DNA from: Chitinophagaceae bacterium
GTDB lineage: Bacteria > Bacteroidota > Bacteroidia > Chitinophagales > Chitinophagaceae
NCBI GenBank assembly: GCA_019752045.1
Contig: JAIEMP010000003.1
Span: 248,001-312,000 of the forward strand
Direction: 5' to 3'
DNA: 64,000 nt
Part shown: positions 29,220 to 36,722 of the stretch, in pieces
How positions within the stretch are numbered: the first letter of the stretch is position 1
Layout of the letters: the number at the start of each line of letters is the position of its first letter
Notes under the pieces: model-generated
The model's database searches: none
What the model was told of the DNA's origin: nothing
What the model saw: the letters and a program-made list of their open reading frames with translations, nothing else
Position numbers and translations under genes: made by a program

Positions 29220-30275
29220 ATGGAAAAAGCAGTAAAAAAAGGAATTCTGTTGATGAATCTCGGTTCGCCCGATTCAATCGAAGTAAAAGATGTACGTCGT
29301 TACCTAAATGAATTTCTAATGGATGAGCGTGTAATTGATTATCCATACCTGCTCCGCCTGTTGTTGGTAAAAGGCATCATTACCCGTTTCCGAGCACCAA
29401 AATCGGCAGAAGCGTATAGCAGCATCTGGACAAAAGAAGGATCACCTTTAATTGTGCTTACAAAACAATTACGTGATGCATTGGATAAAGAAGTGGATAT
29501 GCCGGTTGAAATAGCGATGCGTTATGGTAACCCAACTGTGAAGTTTGCGTTGGATCGTTTGCTGGAACAAAATCCTGAACTGGATGAAGTGATTGCTGTT
29601 CCGTTATATCCGCATTATGCCATGAGCAGCTATGAAACAGCGGTGGAGAGTGCAAAAGAAATTCATGCAAAAAATAATTACAGCTTTAAGTTGAGTTTTA
29701 TCAAGCCGTATTATAATGAAGAGCATTACATCACGGCCATGGCAGAAAATATTCGTCCTTACCTTGAACAGGACTACGATCATATTCTGTTCAGCTATCA
29801 CGGTATACCGGAAAGTCATTTAAAGAAATCAGATCCTACAAAAAGCCATTGTTTAAAAACAGGCGATTGCTGTAATGTGGCTTCAACAGCGCATGCAACC
29901 TGTTACCGTCATCAGTGTTTTGTAACAACTAAACTGATCGCAGCAAAACTTGGTTTGACAAAAGATAAATACAGTTTATCTTTTCAATCGAGATTAGCGG
30001 GTGAACAATGGTTAAGGCCTTACACCGATTATCGTTTGCGGGATATGCCAAAAGAAGGCATCAAAAAATTATTAATTCTTTGTCCGGCTTTTGTTAGTGA
30101 TTGCTTGGAAACACTGGAAGAAATTGCCGAGCGTGGAAAAGAAACCTTTGAAGAAGCGGGTGGCGAAACTTATACGATGATTCCTTGTATGAATGTACAT
30201 CCGTTGTGGGTTGAGGCGATTGCAACGTATGCAGAAAGTGTGGCGAAGGGAGAGAGGGAGATGCTGTTAGGATGA
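29220..30275 (+). CDS. hemH: Ferrochelatase
   Basis: Inserts iron into protoporphyrin IX (or coproporphyrin III) to complete heme. 351 residues. Motifs: GILLMNLGSPDS, PHYAMSSYETA, catalytic His194 in FSYHGIPESH, SFQSRLAGEQWLRPYTD and FVSDCLETLEEI. Five cysteines are close together (Cys211, 217, 218, 228, 233 in SHCLKTGDCC ... CYRHQC); an internal cluster like this could hold an iron-sulfur centre, as known for some ferrochelatases, but that is inference. The TGA stop is inside the left end of repeat element A1. Divergent from hemA; hemJ lies downstream across element A1. Confidence 0.96.
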   Translation: MEKAVKKGILLMNLGSPDSIEVKDVRRYLNEFLMDERVIDYPYLLRLLLVKGIITRFRAPKSAEAYSSIWTKEGSPLIVLTKQLRDALDKEVDMPVEIAMRYGNPTVKFALDRLLEQNPELDEVIAVPLYPHYAMSSYETAVESAKEIHAKNNYSFKLSFIKPYYNEEHYITAMAENIRPYLEQDYDHILFSYHGIPESHLKKSDPTKSHCLKTGDCCNVASTAHATCYRHQCFVTTKLIAAKLGLTKDKYSLSFQSRLAGEQWLRPYTDYRLRDMPKEGIKKLLILCPAFVSDCLETLEEIAERGKETFEEAGGETYTMIPCMNVHPLWVEAIATYAESVAKGEREMLLG

Positions 30276-30795
30276 GTGATGAGTGATCAGTGATGAGTGG
30301 GTGCCCGTTTTACGCCCTCGTCTAACTAATAATTAAGTTTTGTATTGTTTGATAGTTTGATGAATGAGAAGTGTTTTATATTTTGAATTGAACTCCAAAA
30401 ACACTTGTTATGTTTCTTCAACTTTCCCACACCAAAACAGATGTGTTTGCTGCATCAAAATCATTTACACTTGAATGTTATAAAGTAACCCGCTCTTTTC
30501 CTCCGGATGAACGATTTGCTATGACACAGCAGATTCGAAGAGCAGCTCTTTCGGTCCATTTAAATATCGCCGAAGGTTGCTCCAGAAAATCAGAAGCCGA
30601 ACGAAAGCGATATTTTGAAATAGCAAGAGGTTCAGTTATAGAAATTGACACAGCCTTAGATATTGCAGTTGAACTGGAATATGTTTCTGCTGAACACCTT
30701 TCAATTTTGGGAATATATTTACTGAGTACTTTTAAGCAATTGTCAGCAATGATCAAACAGCGGTAGCACTCATCACTCATTATTCATCACTGATC
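30271..30795 (+). mobile_element. Heptamer-repeat element A1 carrying a four-helix-bundle gene
   Basis: A 525-bp element with inverted ends of four heptamers each: GATGAGT, GATGAGT, GATCAGT, GATGAGT at 30271-30298 and the reverse-complement array at 30768-30795. It contains an intact four-helix-bundle gene whose TAG stop is 1 nt from the right array. The left end supplies the hemH stop and the right end is 2 nt from the hemJ ATG, so the element is the whole hemH-hemJ gap. Terminal sequences (GAGTGGGT... and ...AGCACTC) are shared with A2. Mobility is inferred. Confidence 0.65.
30410..30766 (+). CDS. Four-helix-bundle protein (23S rRNA intervening-sequence family), intact
   Basis: A 118-residue all-helical protein: KSFTLECYKVTRSFPPDERFAMTQQIRRAALSVHLNIAEG, then RKSEAERKRYFEIARGSVIEIDTALDIAVEL and a last helix ending SAMIKQR. 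This order (aromatic-rich helix 1, the QIRRAALSVHLNIAEG turn, the R-F-ARGS helix 3) is diagnostic of the S23/IVS four-helix-bundle family, which includes the Avd subunit of diversity-generating retroelements. The role of free-standing members is not known; a nucleic-acid-binding pentamer is plausible. The gene is bounded by the inverted heptamer arrays of element A1 and lies between hemH and hemJ without any link to heme. Confidence 0.88.
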   Translation: MFLQLSHTKTDVFAASKSFTLECYKVTRSFPPDERFAMTQQIRRAALSVHLNIAEGCSRKSEAERKRYFEIARGSVIEIDTALDIAVELEYVSAEHLSILGIYLLSTFKQLSAMIKQR

Positions 30796-30797
30796 AC

Positions 30798-31343
30798 ATG
30801 TACTTATATCTAAAAGCCATCCATATCATTTTCATCGTTACCTGGTTTGCCGGGTTATTTTACATGCCCCGTCTTTTTATTTACAATGTGGAGGCAAATA
30901 CAAAAGATGAAACCAGCCGCATAATATTACAGGATCAGTTTGCTATCATGATGAAACGTTTGTGGTATGGTATCACCTGGCCATCAGCAATTCTCACTTT
31001 GATCTTTGGTACATGGGTGTTGTTTGAAAGCGGTTATTCAAAAACAGTATTTCAACCGGAAGGAAGATGGATGCTCATCAAATTAATTTTTGTTCTCTTT
31101 TTATATCTCTATCATTTTTCGCTGCATAAAATTTTCAAACAACAAACAGCAGGAGTATTTCATTACAGTTCACAAAAACTCCGCATCTGGAATGAAGTGG
31201 CTACCATCTTTTTAGTTGCAGTAGTGATGCTTGTTGTTGTAAAACAAAACCTCAGTGCGTTGTGGGGCATACTCGGACTTGTCTTGTTTGTTTTGTTGTT
31301 GATGAGCGCTATTAAGATCTATAAGTTGGTGCGGGGGAAATGA
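30798..31343 (+). CDS. hemJ: Protoporphyrinogen IX oxidase, HemJ type
   Basis: A 181-residue membrane protein of the HemJ (UPF0093) family that oxidises protoporphyrinogen IX to protoporphyrin IX. Four to five membrane helices are visible. Typical motifs are LKAIHIIFIVTWFAGLFYMPRLFIYN (invariant His9 and Arg), MMKRLWYGITWPSAILT and RWMLIKLIFVLFLYLYH. It fills the only step not covered by the other hem genes here. The ATG begins 2 nt after element A1; the stop is 2 nt before element A2. Confidence 0.92.
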   Translation: MYLYLKAIHIIFIVTWFAGLFYMPRLFIYNVEANTKDETSRIILQDQFAIMMKRLWYGITWPSAILTLIFGTWVLFESGYSKTVFQPEGRWMLIKLIFVLFLYLYHFSLHKIFKQQTAGVFHYSSQKLRIWNEVATIFLVAVVMLVVVKQNLSALWGILGLVLFVLLLMSAIKIYKLVRGK

Positions 31344-31345
31344 AG

Positions 31346-31501
31346 AATGAGTGATGAGTGATGAATGATGAGTGGGTCTCCGAAGGAGCTATTTGCCCGA
31401 TTAATCGCACCATCGCCGAATCCATCAAAAAGTACATTCCAACAATCAGTAGTACTAATCAACCGGCGGCAGCACTCATTACTCATCACTCATTACTCAT
31501 C
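31346..31501. repeat. Heptamer-repeat element A2, gene-less derivative (hemJ-hemN gap)
   Basis: Inverted arrays of four units at 31346-31373 and 31474-31501 enclose 100 nt. The inner edges match A1 (GAGTGGGT on the left; on the right AATCAA-C-GCGG-AGCACTC, which in A1 is the end of the four-helix-bundle gene), so A2 looks like an internally deleted copy. It touches both convergent stop codons: 2 nt from hemJ, 1 nt from hemN. Confidence 0.72.
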
Positions 31502-31502
31502 A

Positions 31503-32876
31503 TCAAATCGCCTTACTGAACATCTGTTGTTCGCTTTGTTGTTTGCTGCGTTGCAGGTACAAATCAAATGCACTGCAGATGATGCGGATAAACTGACGTC
31601 CCGTTTCTGTAACAACTAATCCATCATGATTCATTTTAATTAAACCATCTTCGGCCAGTTGTTTCAATTGAGGTAACACATATTGTTCAAGTTGCAGTTT
31701 GTCCTCTTTTTTAAACACGGCATAACCTCTGCAACTGATACAATGAATATAATTACGAAAGGCTTTGTCTTCATCATTCAGAAAGTATCCTTTAAAAACA
31801 GGCAATTCCTTTTTTTGAATTGCCGCATAATAATCATGAATGGTTTTTCTGTTCTGCGCAAACGCTGTTCCGATATCGCTGATACTTGACACGCCTAACC
31901 CTAACAGCAAAGAAGTATGCTGTGTGGTATAACCCATAAAGTTGCGGTAAAGTTTAGATGTTTTCCATGCAGTACAAAGTGCATCTGTTGGTAATGCAAA
32001 ATGATCCATCCCAATGTCTGTATAACCTGCAGCCGTAAGTAATTCTTTTCCTTTTAAGTAGAGTTGTAATTTTTCTTCGGCAGTTGGCAAATCGTTTTCA
32101 TCAAACAAACGCTGTCCTTTGCTGGTCCATGGTACATGTGCATAGCTGTAAAAAGCAATGCGGTCCGGACGAAGTGCAATCACTTCTTCCATTGTTTTAG
32201 CAATGCTTTGCAGGCTTTGTTTCGGTAAGCCATAAATCAAATCATAGTTCACCGATTCAAAACCAATTTCCCTTGCATCAGCAGTAACCCTGCGAACATT
32301 TTCTAACAGTTGAATACGGTTGATGATACGCTGCACTTCCGGATCATTATCCTGTACACCATAACTGATGCGGCGAAAACCAAGCGTATATAAGGTTTGA
32401 AGATGCTCACGGGTAGTATTGTTGGGGTGACCTTCAATGCTGAACTCATGATTAGGATGAACAGTTGAACGGTCAGTAATAAAACGTATAAGCCGTTCTA
32501 AATTTGCCGGCGAAAAAAAAGTAGGTGTGCCACCACCCAGATGCAGTTCACGAATCATTGGTTTTTCATCAAACAAAGAGAGGTATAATTCAAATTCTTT
32601 TTCGAGCATATCGAGATATTCTCCTTCAACACTATGATTCGTGGTGATCTTTTTGTTGCAGCCGCAATAGGTACAAAGTGATTCACAAAAGGGGAGATGG
32701 ATATAGAGACTGATGCCTTTTGAATTGTTCTGCTGATGAAACTGATGCCGCAATTGCTGTTTCCATTTGTCCAAATCAATTGACTCGCTCCAAACAGGAA
32801 CGGTGGGGTAACTGGTATAACGGGGTACGGGCAGATTGTATTTTTCAACCAGTTGCTGACATCTCTGTTTTTGCAT
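31503..32876 (-). CDS. hemN: Oxygen-independent coproporphyrinogen III dehydrogenase (radical SAM)
   Basis: A 457-residue radical-SAM enzyme that makes protoporphyrinogen IX without oxygen. Cluster motif C64-X3-C68-X2-C71-X-C73 (FCESLCTYCGCN), SAM-binding LHLGGGTPTFF, then EGHPNNTT, GVQDNDPEVQ, DLIYGLPKQS and the C-terminal HemN domain starting at FMGYTTQ. The extra Cys73 and the length mark it as true HemN rather than the shorter HemW. With hemF the cell can make this step both with and without oxygen. Convergent with hemJ; divergent from ileS. Confidence 0.95.
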   Translation of the reverse strand: MQKQRCQQLVEKYNLPVPRYTSYPTVPVWSESIDLDKWKQQLRHQFHQQNNSKGISLYIHLPFCESLCTYCGCNKKITTNHSVEGEYLDMLEKEFELYLSLFDEKPMIRELHLGGGTPTFFSPANLERLIRFITDRSTVHPNHEFSIEGHPNNTTREHLQTLYTLGFRRISYGVQDNDPEVQRIINRIQLLENVRRVTADAREIGFESVNYDLIYGLPKQSLQSIAKTMEEVIALRPDRIAFYSYAHVPWTSKGQRLFDENDLPTAEEKLQLYLKGKELLTAAGYTDIGMDHFALPTDALCTAWKTSKLYRNFMGYTTQHTSLLLGLGVSSISDIGTAFAQNRKTIHDYYAAIQKKELPVFKGYFLNDEDKAFRNYIHCISCRGYAVFKKEDKLQLEQYVLPQLKQLAEDGLIKMNHDGLVVTETGRQFIRIICSAFDLYLQRSKQQSEQQMFSKAI

Positions 32877-32991
32877 CTGCCAAAATTCTACCTTCTGTAG
32901 AAATACACGACTGATGAAAAATGCGTGAAATGATGATTGCCATCAGTTTGCCAAATCGCCTTTTTCCTGTTTTTACAGCCCTGAACTTTCT

Positions 32992-32999
32992 TACCTTTG
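32992..32999 (+). promoter_or_regulatory. -7 element of ileS
   Basis: TACCTTTG, exact TAnnTTTG, 32 nt before the ileS ATG. Confidence 0.55.
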
Positions 33000-33031
33000 G
33001 CCACTTTTTAAAATTAGACAGGGATTGACTT

Positions 33032-36000
33032 ATGAGTGTTAAATACAGAGAATTTTCGCAACTGAATTTACCTTCCATCGAGCAGGAGATATTGGCTAAA
33101 TGGGATGCTGAACAGGCATTTGAAAAAAGCATGGAGGTGCGTAATGGTGCAATGCCTTTTGTGTTTTACGAAGGCCCGCCCAGCGCTAATGGCATGCCCG
33201 GCATTCACCACGTTATTTCAAGAACCTTGAAAGATCTGGTTTGTCGCTACAAGACCATGAAAGGTTTCCAGGTAAAACGCAAAGGCGGTTGGGATACGCA
33301 CGGATTGCCAATTGAGTTAGGCGTGGAGAAAGAGTTGGGCATTACTAAAGAAGATATTGGTGTAAAGATTACCGTTGAAGAATACAATAAGAAGTGCCGG
33401 GAAGCGGTATTGCGTTATAAAGACAAGTGGGATGAGATCACGAAGAAGATGGGCTACTGGGTTGATTTGAATGATCCCTACATCACATTTGAAAACAGTT
33501 ACATTGAAACATTATGGTGGTTGCTGCAACAGTTGTACAAAAAAGGATTGTTGTATGAAAGTGTAAGTATTCAACCCTATTCACCTGCGGCTGGTACAGG
33601 TTTAAGCAGTCATGAGCTGAACCAACCCGGTACCTATAAAGATGTAAAGGATACCAGTGCAACGGTCATGTTCCGTGCAACACAAGATGAAAAAAGTAAA
33701 TTTTTGCATGATGCTGTGCATGGTGCAGAAGTGTTCTTCATGGCTTGGACAACAACACCATGGACCTTGCCAAGTAACCTCGGCTTAACAGTTGGACCAA
33801 ACATTGAATATGTGTTGGTTAAAGCATTCAATCCCTATACGCATCTATCTGTCAACCTAGTATTGGCGAAGGATCTTTTGTCTAAAAATTTTAATGAAGA
33901 GTATGTTATAAAGTCTCTTTTAGGAGGTCAGCACAAACTAAAGATAGATTTGTCGAGTGGTAGAAAAATAGAATTTGATGGCTTTGTGATTGAGGGAGAT
34001 AAAAAAATCCCAATCGAGGTTAAACACGGCGCAATAAAAAGGGAATCAATATCTCAGTTTGAGCATGAATTAAAATCATCAGAATTTGATAAAGGAATAT
34101 TCTTTTCGACTGAAGCTGTTTCCAAGAACCTTCAAAGCGAATATTCTAATATTGAATTCAGAACGTTTGAAGATTTTATTTTAAAATCATTCAAAGGTTC
34201 ACAATTGGAAGGTTTGCATTACGAGCAACTGTTGCCTTATGAAGCAAATAGTATTGAAGAGGTAAAACGCATTACACCGGATGCTGATCCATTCCGTGTA
34301 TTAATCGGTGATTTTGTTACAACAGAAGATGGTACAGGTATCGTTCATACCGCACCTGCGTTTGGTGCAGATGATTATCGTGTAGGTAAAAAATACAACA
34401 TTGGTATTTTAACCATGGTTGATCGTGAAGGAAAATTTGTAGATGGTTTGGGTGAGTTCAGTAACCGTTATGTAAAGAATTATAAAGACGATCAACATTA
34501 TGTAGATGTAAATGTTGACATCTGCGTAAAGCTGAAAAAAGAAAATAGAGCATTTAAAGTTGAAAAGTACGAACATAGTTATCCGCATTGCTGGCGAACG
34601 GATAAACCCATTCTCTATTATCCGTTAGATGCATGGTTCATTAAGACCACTGCTATCAAAGACAGGATGGTTGAGTTAAATAAAACCATCAACTGGAAAC
34701 CAAAGTCAACCGGCGAAGGTCGCTTTGGTAATTGGTTAGAGAATATGGTTGATTGGAATCTCAGCCGTTCCCGTTTCTGGGGAACAGCATTGCCCATTTG
34801 GAAAACAGAAGATGGGGAAGAAGAAATTTGTATTGGCACCATTGCTGAGTTGAAAGAAAATGCAGCTAAAGCAGATGCAATACTTGGCACAAACAATGCA
34901 AAATACACAGACAGTAATCTTGATTTACATAAGCCTTTCGTTGATGAGATCATTCTCATCAGCCCAACTGGCAAACCAATGAAACGTGTACCAGACTTAA
35001 TAGATGTTTGGTTCGATAGTGGTGCCATGCCGTATGCACAATGGGGATTACCGGATACAACTTCAAATAAATACGGCCCGTTAACTCCCGAGAATTTTTG
35101 GAAGTATCATGCTGCTGCAAAAGTCTCCCCTTCCGGGGTTCCTGATAAGGAACGAACGAAGTTCTTAGAAGGGGCTTTGTTTCCTGCTGATTTCATTGCA
35201 GAAGGTGTAGATCAAACACGTGGTTGGTTTTATACATTGCATGCAATTGCTTCACTTGTATATGATAGTGTTGCTTACAAAACGGTGGTGAGTAATGGTT
35301 TGGTGTTAGATAAGAATGGTAACAAAATGAGTAAGCGCCTCGGCAACGTGGTCAATCCGTTTGAAACCATCGAGAAGTTTGGTGCCGATGCTACACGCTG
35401 GTACCTCATCACCAATGCATCACCTTGGGATAATTTAAAATTTGATATTGAAGGCATCAAAGAAGTACAACGCAAATTCTTTGGTACACTTTATAATACC
35501 TATCAGTTCTTTGCTTTGTATGCAAACGTGGATGGGTTTGCTTTTAAAGAAGCAGCTATTCCCGTAAAAGAGCGACCTGAAATTGATCAATGGATATTAT
35601 CATCGCTTCACACACTCATCAAAAAAGTGACCGAAGCAATGGATGATTATGAACCAACACAGGCCGGTCGTTTAATTGAAGAATTTGTGGATGAACATTT
35701 GAGCAACTGGTATGTGCGATTGTGCCGTCGCCGTTTCTGGAAAGGTGAATACGAACAGGATAAGATCAGTGCGTATCAAACCTTGTACGAATGTTTAGAA
35801 ACTGTGTTGCGTTTAATGGCGCCTGTTTCTCCTTTCTTCAGCGACGCCATCTTTACTGAATTAAATAAAGTAAGTGGCCGATTTCCTGCCCACAGTAGCC
35901 TTGGCAAAGGTGGGAATGCTGCATCTGTTCATCATGCAGATTTTCCTGTTGCAAATGAATTGTTGATTGATGCTGCATTGGAAGAACGCATGCAACTGGC

Positions 36001-36721
36001 GCAGGATGCTTCTTCGCTGGTATTGTCGCTACGAAAAAAAGTAAACATCAAGGTTCGTCAGCCTTTGCAGAAAATATTGATCCCCGTGCTGAGTACTGGT
36101 ATGAAGGAGCAGTTCAGCAAAGTGGAAGACATTATTTTGAGCGAAGTGAATGTGAAGGAAATGGAGTACCTCAGTGCCGATAATACCTTCATCAAAAAGA
36201 AAATCAAACCCAACTTTATTGCTCTTGGTAAAAAGATGGGGGCCAGGATGAAAGCAGTATCGGCGGCACTGTCTCAGTTCAATCAGGAAGACATCAGCCA
36301 ATTTGAGCGTGAAACTGTTTATAATCTGTTGATAGAGAATGAAACTGTTCCATTATATTTGACAGATGTTGAAATTTTAAGCGAAGATGTGCCCGGTTGG
36401 ATGGTTGCCTCTAAGGGAGCCGTTACCGTCGCACTGGATGTAACCATCAGTCCCGAATTGCTGAACGAAGGAAATGCCCGGGAATTGGTGAACCGCATCC
36501 AGAAAATCCGCAAAGAGAGTGGTTTTGATCTGACTGACAGGATTACCGTGCTGGTATCGGATAACGAAAGCCTGCGTTCTTCCTTCACTCAATATAAATC
36601 CTATATTTGCGCCGAAATTTTGGCAGACAGCCTCGAAATGGTTCCGGAAATTACAGATGGAACAGAGATTGAGGTAAATGAAATCAACCTTACAGTTCAA
36701 GTACACAAAAAAGGAGGATAG
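33032..36721 (+). CDS. ileS: Isoleucine--tRNA ligase with a nuclease-like insertion in the editing region
   Basis: Charges tRNA-Ile; 1229 residues. Class I motifs: HIGH-like PGIHH (about 56-60) after YEGPPSANGM, KMSKR at 765-769, and the editing-domain pieces TTTPWTLPSNLGL (about 240-252) and GTGIVHTAPAFGADDY (about 434-449). The C-terminus has the DUF5915-type region (VNIKVRQPLQKILIPV). Between the two editing motifs, after LVLAKDLLSKNF and before FKGSQLEGLHYEQLLPY, about 99 foreign-looking residues (about 288-386) replace the usual short segment; they carry a PD-(D/E)XK nuclease signature. A second short insert (about 697-716, KVSPSGVPDKERTKFLEGAL) comes from a dispersed GC-rich repeat. All catalytic motifs are intact, so the enzyme is probably active. 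It overlaps no other gene and is followed by a DksA-like gene 1 nt later. Confidence 0.94.
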   Translation: MSVKYREFSQLNLPSIEQEILAKWDAEQAFEKSMEVRNGAMPFVFYEGPPSANGMPGIHHVISRTLKDLVCRYKTMKGFQVKRKGGWDTHGLPIELGVEKELGITKEDIGVKITVEEYNKKCREAVLRYKDKWDEITKKMGYWVDLNDPYITFENSYIETLWWLLQQLYKKGLLYESVSIQPYSPAAGTGLSSHELNQPGTYKDVKDTSATVMFRATQDEKSKFLHDAVHGAEVFFMAWTTTPWTLPSNLGLTVGPNIEYVLVKAFNPYTHLSVNLVLAKDLLSKNFNEEYVIKSLLGGQHKLKIDLSSGRKIEFDGFVIEGDKKIPIEVKHGAIKRESISQFEHELKSSEFDKGIFFSTEAVSKNLQSEYSNIEFRTFEDFILKSFKGSQLEGLHYEQLLPYEANSIEEVKRITPDADPFRVLIGDFVTTEDGTGIVHTAPAFGADDYRVGKKYNIGILTMVDREGKFVDGLGEFSNRYVKNYKDDQHYVDVNVDICVKLKKENRAFKVEKYEHSYPHCWRTDKPILYYPLDAWFIKTTAIKDRMVELNKTINWKPKSTGEGRFGNWLENMVDWNLSRSRFWGTALPIWKTEDGEEEICIGTIAELKENAAKADAILGTNNAKYTDSNLDLHKPFVDEIILISPTGKPMKRVPDLIDVWFDSGAMPYAQWGLPDTTSNKYGPLTPENFWKYHAAAKVSPSGVPDKERTKFLEGALFPADFIAEGVDQTRGWFYTLHAIASLVYDSVAYKTVVSNGLVLDKNGNKMSKRLGNVVNPFETIEKFGADATRWYLITNASPWDNLKFDIEGIKEVQRKFFGTLYNTYQFFALYANVDGFAFKEAAIPVKERPEIDQWILSSLHTLIKKVTEAMDDYEPTQAGRLIEEFVDEHLSNWYVRLCRRRFWKGEYEQDKISAYQTLYECLETVLRLMAPVSPFFSDAIFTELNKVSGRFPAHSSLGKGGNAASVHHADFPVANELLIDAALEERMQLAQDASSLVLSLRKKVNIKVRQPLQKILIPVLSTGMKEQFSKVEDIILSEVNVKEMEYLSADNTFIKKKIKPNFIALGKKMGARMKAVSAALSQFNQEDISQFERETVYNLLIENETVPLYLTDVEILSEDVPGWMVASKGAVTVALDVTISPELLNEGNARELVNRIQKIRKESGFDLTDRITVLVSDNESLRSSFTQYKSYICAEILADSLEMVPEITDGTEIEVNEINLTVQVHKKGG
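33893..34189 (+). other. PD-(D/E)XK (Mrr-like) domain inserted in IleRS
   Basis: Residues about 288-386 of IleRS. The order matches a restriction-endonuclease-like fold: a first helix (EEYVIKSLLGG), strand KLKIDL, then EFDGFVIEGDKKIPIEVKHG with Asp316 and Glu329-X-Lys331 as the putative metal-binding D...ExK, a helix (ESISQFEHELKSS), strand GIFFSTEAVS, helix, and strand IEFRTFEDFI. The DNA is visibly richer in A+T than the flanks and uses ATA, AGA and AGG codons rare in the rest of the gene, suggesting acquisition. No intein or stop signals are present; the reading frame is continuous. Confidence 0.6.
35123..35178 (+). repeat. GC-rich coding repeat (SPSGV type), copy in ileS
   Basis: Encodes VSPSGVPDKERTKFLEGAL just before the conserved FPADFIAEGVDQTRGWF. 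The DNA aligns with the hemF copy at 24027-24083 (GGGGTTCC, ACGAAGTTC and AAGGGG blocks). Confidence 0.65.
36714..36718 (+). promoter_or_regulatory. Shine-Dalgarno-like GGAGG before the DksA-like gene
   Basis: GGAGG, 4 nt before ATG 36723, embedded in the last ileS codons. Strong Shine-Dalgarno sequences are otherwise absent from this window. Confidence 0.45.
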
Positions 36722-36722
36722 A

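Noticed and set aside
22011-31501. Heptamer arrays as CRISPR
   Set aside because: Units are 7 bp, tandem without spacers, arranged as inverted pairs, and no cas genes are nearby.
33893-34189. Insert in ileS as an intein
   Set aside because: No Cys/Ser/Thr at the expected splice junction, no His-Asn end and no Hint-type blocks; only about 99 residues with a nuclease-like pattern.
35868-35940. Third GC-rich repeat insert near the ileS C-terminal region (SSLGKGGN)
   Set aside because: The protein looks slightly extended here, but the DNA does not align convincingly with the hemF and 35123 copies.
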